This document shows, piece by piece, positions 42,641 to 42,826 of a stretch of DNA of 42,826 nt (position 1 is the stretch's first letter; the number at the start of each line of letters is the position of its first letter). The stretch is from positions 1 to 42,826 of the forward strand of contig JAFEBX010000001.1 in assembly GCA_018242425.1 (NCBI GenBank), written 5' to 3'. The stretch is from Pseudomonadota bacterium (GTDB taxonomy: Bacteria > Pseudomonadota > Gammaproteobacteria > Xanthomonadales > Xanthomonadaceae). A model generated the notes under the pieces. The model saw only the letters and a program-made list of their open reading frames with translations. It ran no database searches and was not told the origin of the DNA. Made by a program: the position numbers and the translations under genes.

Positions 42641-42826
42641 GTGGTGCAACTGTCCATGAAGCATGCGTCTCGCCCGCATCTTCTCACGTTAAGATCGCGA
42701 ATCCCGCACGAAGATTCATCCAGATCGCGTGATAGCCATAAGAACAATAAAAATCTCATCATTTGATAAGGCTTTTATTTATGGTATGCCCCAAAGGGCC
42801 AAAGTTGAATGAATTTAAACGGCCAG
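42641..42826. other. Unassigned A+T-rich window end
   Basis: I see no gene. The A+T-rich part includes AATAAAA and TTTTATT about 20 nt apart, which could form a weak hairpin, and the palindrome ATCATTTGAT. The window ends before any following gene can be recognised. Confidence 0.35.

Overview
This is a G+C-rich chromosomal window from a gammaproteobacterium of the order Lysobacterales (Xanthomonadales). The evidence is the gene order carA-carB-greA-rpfE-recJ-rpfD(LytTR)-prfB-lysS-rpfB(fadD)-acnA-acnB, together with the bamE/fur, smpB/ratA and recN/hrcA-grpE-dnaK-dnaJ-dapB neighbourhoods and the protein sequences (Fur without the CxxC pair, long RatA, SmpB tail). The genus cannot be fixed from sequence alone.

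Region 1 (1-1358): a lower-G+C stretch with a C-terminal CDS fragment, a terminator and a DUF3800 gene lies just beyond the 3' end of ssrA (tmRNA, minus strand, tag ANDDVYALAA). The 3' end of ssrA is a common integration site for genomic islands. Region 2 (1359-5716): a CHASE-PAS histidine kinase, smpB, divergent ratA-rnfH, bamE and divergent fur. SmpB and ssrA, the two parts of trans-translation, bracket the kinase. Region 3 (5717-14032): interspersed repeats, recN, then the heat-shock cluster hrcA, grpE, dnaK (with a sigma-32-type promoter), a TMEM175-type channel gene inserted between dnaK and dnaJ, and dapB. Region 4 (14049-16605): a coupled minus-strand operon of an Lgt-like protein with altered catalytic motifs, a radical SAM enzyme resembling tetraether lipid synthase, and a proline-rich membrane protein. 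This is the best candidate here for an undescribed pathway.

Region 5 (16745-34136): carAB, greA, rpfE, recJ, an acyltransferase-3, a membrane LytTR regulator (rpfD-like), a large secreted VIT/VWA-like/DUF2135 protein, prfB with its +1 programmed frameshift, a 44-aa membrane peptide not previously long enough to stand out, lysS and fadD/rpfB. This is the frame of the Xanthomonas rpf locus, but rpfG, rpfC and rpfF are absent: lysS and rpfB face each other 10 bp apart.

Region 6 (34137-40618): a second copy of the interspersed repeat, acnA, a VapBC-type toxin-antitoxin pair with a strong promoter and operator, acnB and its terminator. Region 7 (40619-42826): a lower-G+C insert holding a HEPN-like plus OST-HTH/LOTUS protein, flanked by a 17-bp direct repeat, then a fasciclin-domain gene with a terminator.

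At several genes (smpB, recN, hrcA, lgt-like, rpfD-like) a -10-like hexamer ends 6-7 nt before the ATG, which suggests leaderless transcripts. No transposase, integrase, rRNA, tRNA or CRISPR array is seen.
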